Assembly: GCA_004322375.1 (NCBI GenBank)
Contig: SCUC01000224.1
Coordinates: 1 to 6,898, forward strand
Direction: 5' to 3'
Source: Bacteroidota bacterium
Lineage (GTDB): Bacteria > Bacteroidota > Ignavibacteria > UBA10030 > SZUA-254
Length of the DNA: 6,898 nt
Shown here in pieces: positions 5,355-6,898 of this stretch (position 1 is its first letter; each line of letters starts with the position of its first letter). Position numbers and translations under genes: made by a program. Under the pieces are notes generated by a model. The model was given only the letters and a program-made list of their open reading frames with translations, did no database searches and had not been told where the DNA came from.

Positions 5355-6224
5355 ATGGAATCGAACATAACCATTGTCTCTTCGCTTGATTTGCCGGAGT
5401 TGCAGCCATACCGCACATTGCGGAGACCGCTTGAGCATATTCAGCAAGGAATTTTCGTTGCCGAGGGCTCAAAAGTGGTAGAACGACTCCTTGCTTCACC
5501 GCTTGAAATTGTCTCCATTCTCATGACACACGAGTGGCATAGTTATCTATCGTCAATTCAAAATCTAAAATCCAAATTCCAACACATAGAACATATTTTT
5601 ATTGCGGAAAAGCAAATCCTCGAATCCATAGTCGGCTACAATCTCCACCAGGGAATTATGGCAGTTGCTCGCGTTCCTTCTCATCCAACCCTTGCGGAAA
5701 TGCTGGGAACGCTTCGCGAGCCTCGCCTTCTGGTCGCTCTCGACGGGCTGGTGAACTCGGAGAACATTGGCGTTATTGTCCGCAACTGCGCTGCGTTTGG
5801 CGTTGATGGAATCATCGTGGGAGAAACCTCGAGCAGTCCATATTTGCGGCGCGCCGTGAGAAATTCGATGGGTACGGTCTTTTCCATGCCTGTCGTTCAT
5901 GTCTCGAATCTTGCCGAATCATTGAACGAGCTTCGCAACAAGCACCAAACGGAAGTTGTCGCCGCGCACCCGCATGATGAAGCTACGATTCACAGTTCCA
6001 ATTTCAACAATAATTGCTGCATCGTGTTCGGACACGAGGGGCTGGGAGTTTCTCAGCAAATACTGAACGTTTGCACGCGAAGAGTCGCTATCCCGATGGA
6101 AAATAATACCGATTCATTGAACGTTGCCAGTGCGAGCGCCGTGTTTTTGTACGAAGCGAGAAAACAACGAGCCATGAACAAAGAGTTTCACGATTCAGGT
6201 CTCAGGTCTCAAGCATCAAATTAA
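5355..6224 (+). CDS. SpoU/TrmH-family RNA 2'-O-methyltransferase
   Basis: From ATG 5355 the product is 289 aa. SPOUT-class enzymes of this type bind AdoMet in a trefoil knot and methylate a ribose 2'-OH of tRNA or rRNA; the target here is unknown. Residues 5-70 form the usual substrate-binding N-domain, including GIFVAEGSKVVERLLAS. The catalytic domain shows motif 1 NSENIGVIVRNCAAFG (134-149, with the key Arg at 143), motif 2 IVFGHEGLGV (223-232, Glu228) and motif 3 IPMENNTDSLNVASASAVFLYE (246-267, Asn256). An upstream in-frame ATG at 5298 would add 19 hydrophobic residues not expected for this family, so 5355 is preferred, though neither has a strong ribosome binding site. The last residues (280-287) are encoded by heptamer-like repeat DNA and look like a non-conserved tail. 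The gene lies between the two identical 20-bp repeats. Confidence 0.92.
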   Translation: MESNITIVSSLDLPELQPYRTLRRPLEHIQQGIFVAEGSKVVERLLASPLEIVSILMTHEWHSYLSSIQNLKSKFQHIEHIFIAEKQILESIVGYNLHQGIMAVARVPSHPTLAEMLGTLREPRLLVALDGLVNSENIGVIVRNCAAFGVDGIIVGETSSSPYLRRAVRNSMGTVFSMPVVHVSNLAESLNELRNKHQTEVVAAHPHDEATIHSSNFNNNCCIVFGHEGLGVSQQILNVCTRRVAIPMENNTDSLNVASASAVFLYEARKQRAMNKEFHDSGLRSQASN

Positions 6225-6262
6225 ATTATTTTTACTACAGCTTGAAACCTGAAACTTGAAAC
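6192..6262. repeat. Imperfect inverted repeat at the methyltransferase 3' end, with right copy of the 20-bp repeat
   Basis: The left arm 6192-6214 contains GTCTCAG and GTCTCAA heptamers. The right arm 6240-6262 contains the TGAAACC/TGAAACT/TGAAAC units identical to 5234-5253. The 23-bp arms are complementary at 18 positions, with one of the five mismatches a G-U pair in RNA, around a 25-nt AT-rich loop. The left arm is inside the coding region and the loop holds the TAA stop (6222-6224). A stem here could act as an RNA end or processing signal, but no T-run follows, so it is recorded as a repeat. Confidence 0.6.
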
Positions 6263-6309
6263 AAGTCATTGATGCCGACAAACATGTACAGCCTCACGAG
6301 CATATAATT

Positions 6310-6898
6310 TTGGATAACTTGCATAGCATAGCTATAGAACATATTAGAAACGTACTCTCAGAGTACAATAGGAAAACATTTGACGGAGTTAAACCTCCAG
6401 ATGTTCATGAGGCTTCCGTGCTTGTTCCCCTATTGAATAACAATGGAGAGATTCACGTCTTGCTTACCGCGCGGACGCATGACGTTGAAACCCACAAAGG
6501 GCAAATCTCCTTCCCCGGCGGAATGAACGACCCGGAAGACGCCAATGCCACAGCTACTGCGCTGCGCGAGACGGAAGAGGAAATCGGGCTGCCCCGCGCT
6601 TCGGTTGAAATCATCGGGGCTATAGATGATTTTATGACACCATCGAATTTCCTTATCACTCCAATCGTCGGATATATTTCCAACCTTCCGCCGCTCGATA
6701 TAAACAAAGCCGAGGTTGCCGAGACGCTGCTCGTTCCTCTTTCTTTCTTTGCCGATACGGGAAACGGGAGAACAGAACAGCGACTTCTGTACGATAAAAC
6801 CGTTACAGTCTGGTTTTTTGAGCATCAAGGACATCTTATTTGGGGAGCAACGGCGGCAATGATAAAACGGTTGATTGAAATAATTGATAACAAGGAAC
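6310..6898 (+). CDS. Nudix hydrolase, CoA-pyrophosphatase-like (3' end outside window)
   Basis: The frame is open from 6253 to the right edge without a stop, so the gene is cut by the window. The protein shows VLVPLLNNNGEIHVLLTARTHDVETHKGQISFPGG followed by a Nudix-box-like helix ALRETEEEIGL. Counted from TTG 6310, HKGQISFPGG is residues 62-71 and R86-E87 plus E90-E91 supply the metal-binding RExxEE. The LLTxR...HxGQISFPGG element before the box is the mark of the branch that hydrolyses CoA and its thioesters to 4'-phosphopantetheine and 3',5'-ADP (NudL/Nudt7-like). No in-frame ATG precedes the conserved region. TTG 6310 or 6319 fits the expected family start, with TTG 6256 or a non-canonical codon as alternatives, so the start is uncertain. 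It lies 85 bp after the methyltransferase gene on the same strand and may be cotranscribed with it. Confidence 0.88.
   Translation, partial: MDNLHSIAIEHIRNVLSEYNRKTFDGVKPPDVHEASVLVPLLNNNGEIHVLLTARTHDVETHKGQISFPGGMNDPEDANATATALRETEEEIGLPRASVEIIGAIDDFMTPSNFLITPIVGYISNLPPLDINKAEVAETLLVPLSFFADTGNGRTEQRLLYDKTVTVWFFEHQGHLIWGATAAMIKRLIEIIDNKE

Noticed and set aside
5234..6262. CRISPR-like repeats suggested by recurring 20-bp units
   Set aside because: Only two copies about 1 kb apart with a full gene between them, no regular spacers and no cas genes.
6430..6834. 134-codon minus-strand open frame
   Set aside because: It is antisense to the Nudix hydrolase, whose conserved motifs prove that the plus strand is coding.

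Overview
This looks like an ordinary chromosomal stretch, of middling GC by eye, from a Gram-negative bacterium. The two complete envelope-directed proteins (YceI-like and intradiol dioxygenase-like) carry Sec-type signal sequences. Several genes lack a Shine-Dalgarno, which together with the protein families is compatible with the Bacteroidota/Chlorobi/Ignavibacteria side of the tree. That placement is an impression from protein style, not a computed result.

Layout, left to right. (1) 2-460, plus strand: C-terminal part of a FecR-domain protein running in from the left edge. (2) 614-1195 and 1208-1924, plus strand, 12 bp apart: a secreted YceI-family protein and a secreted intradiol dioxygenase-like protein, probably one transcription unit. 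(3) 1968-2903, minus strand, convergent to these: a family S66 LD-carboxypeptidase for murein tripeptide recycling. (4) 3163-3864, plus strand: an RluE-type 23S rRNA pseudouridine synthase, whose 3' end overlaps by 71 bp the convergent gene. (5) 4331-5062 and 3794-4321, minus strand, 9 bp apart: a NiCoT/UreH-like metal transporter with a histidine-rich loop, followed by a DinB/DUF1572 protein. (6) 5355-6224, plus strand: a SpoU/TrmH-type RNA methyltransferase. (7) 6310 to the right edge, plus strand: a Nudix hydrolase of the CoA-pyrophosphatase type, cut by the window end.

The genes are mostly housekeeping (rRNA or RNA modification, murein recycling, nucleotide-cofactor clean-up, metal transport) and do not form one obvious pathway. 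I see no tRNA, rRNA, CRISPR array, transposase, phage gene or defence cassette.

The least ordinary part lies between the genes. The spacers carry several kinds of short repeat: a GTCGGAGTT/CCGACT-type motif in three places, usually as a long-looped inverted repeat; 7-bp or near-7-bp tandem repeats (TGAAACY, GTCTCAR, CATTGTK, CAGTA-based) in four places; an exact 20-bp copy on each side of the RNA methyltransferase gene; and an inverted repeat that covers the yceI-like ribosome binding site. Some of this repeat DNA seems to have been absorbed into reading frames, namely the N-terminal extension of the dioxygenase and the C-terminal tail of the methyltransferase. I found no convincing new multi-gene system.
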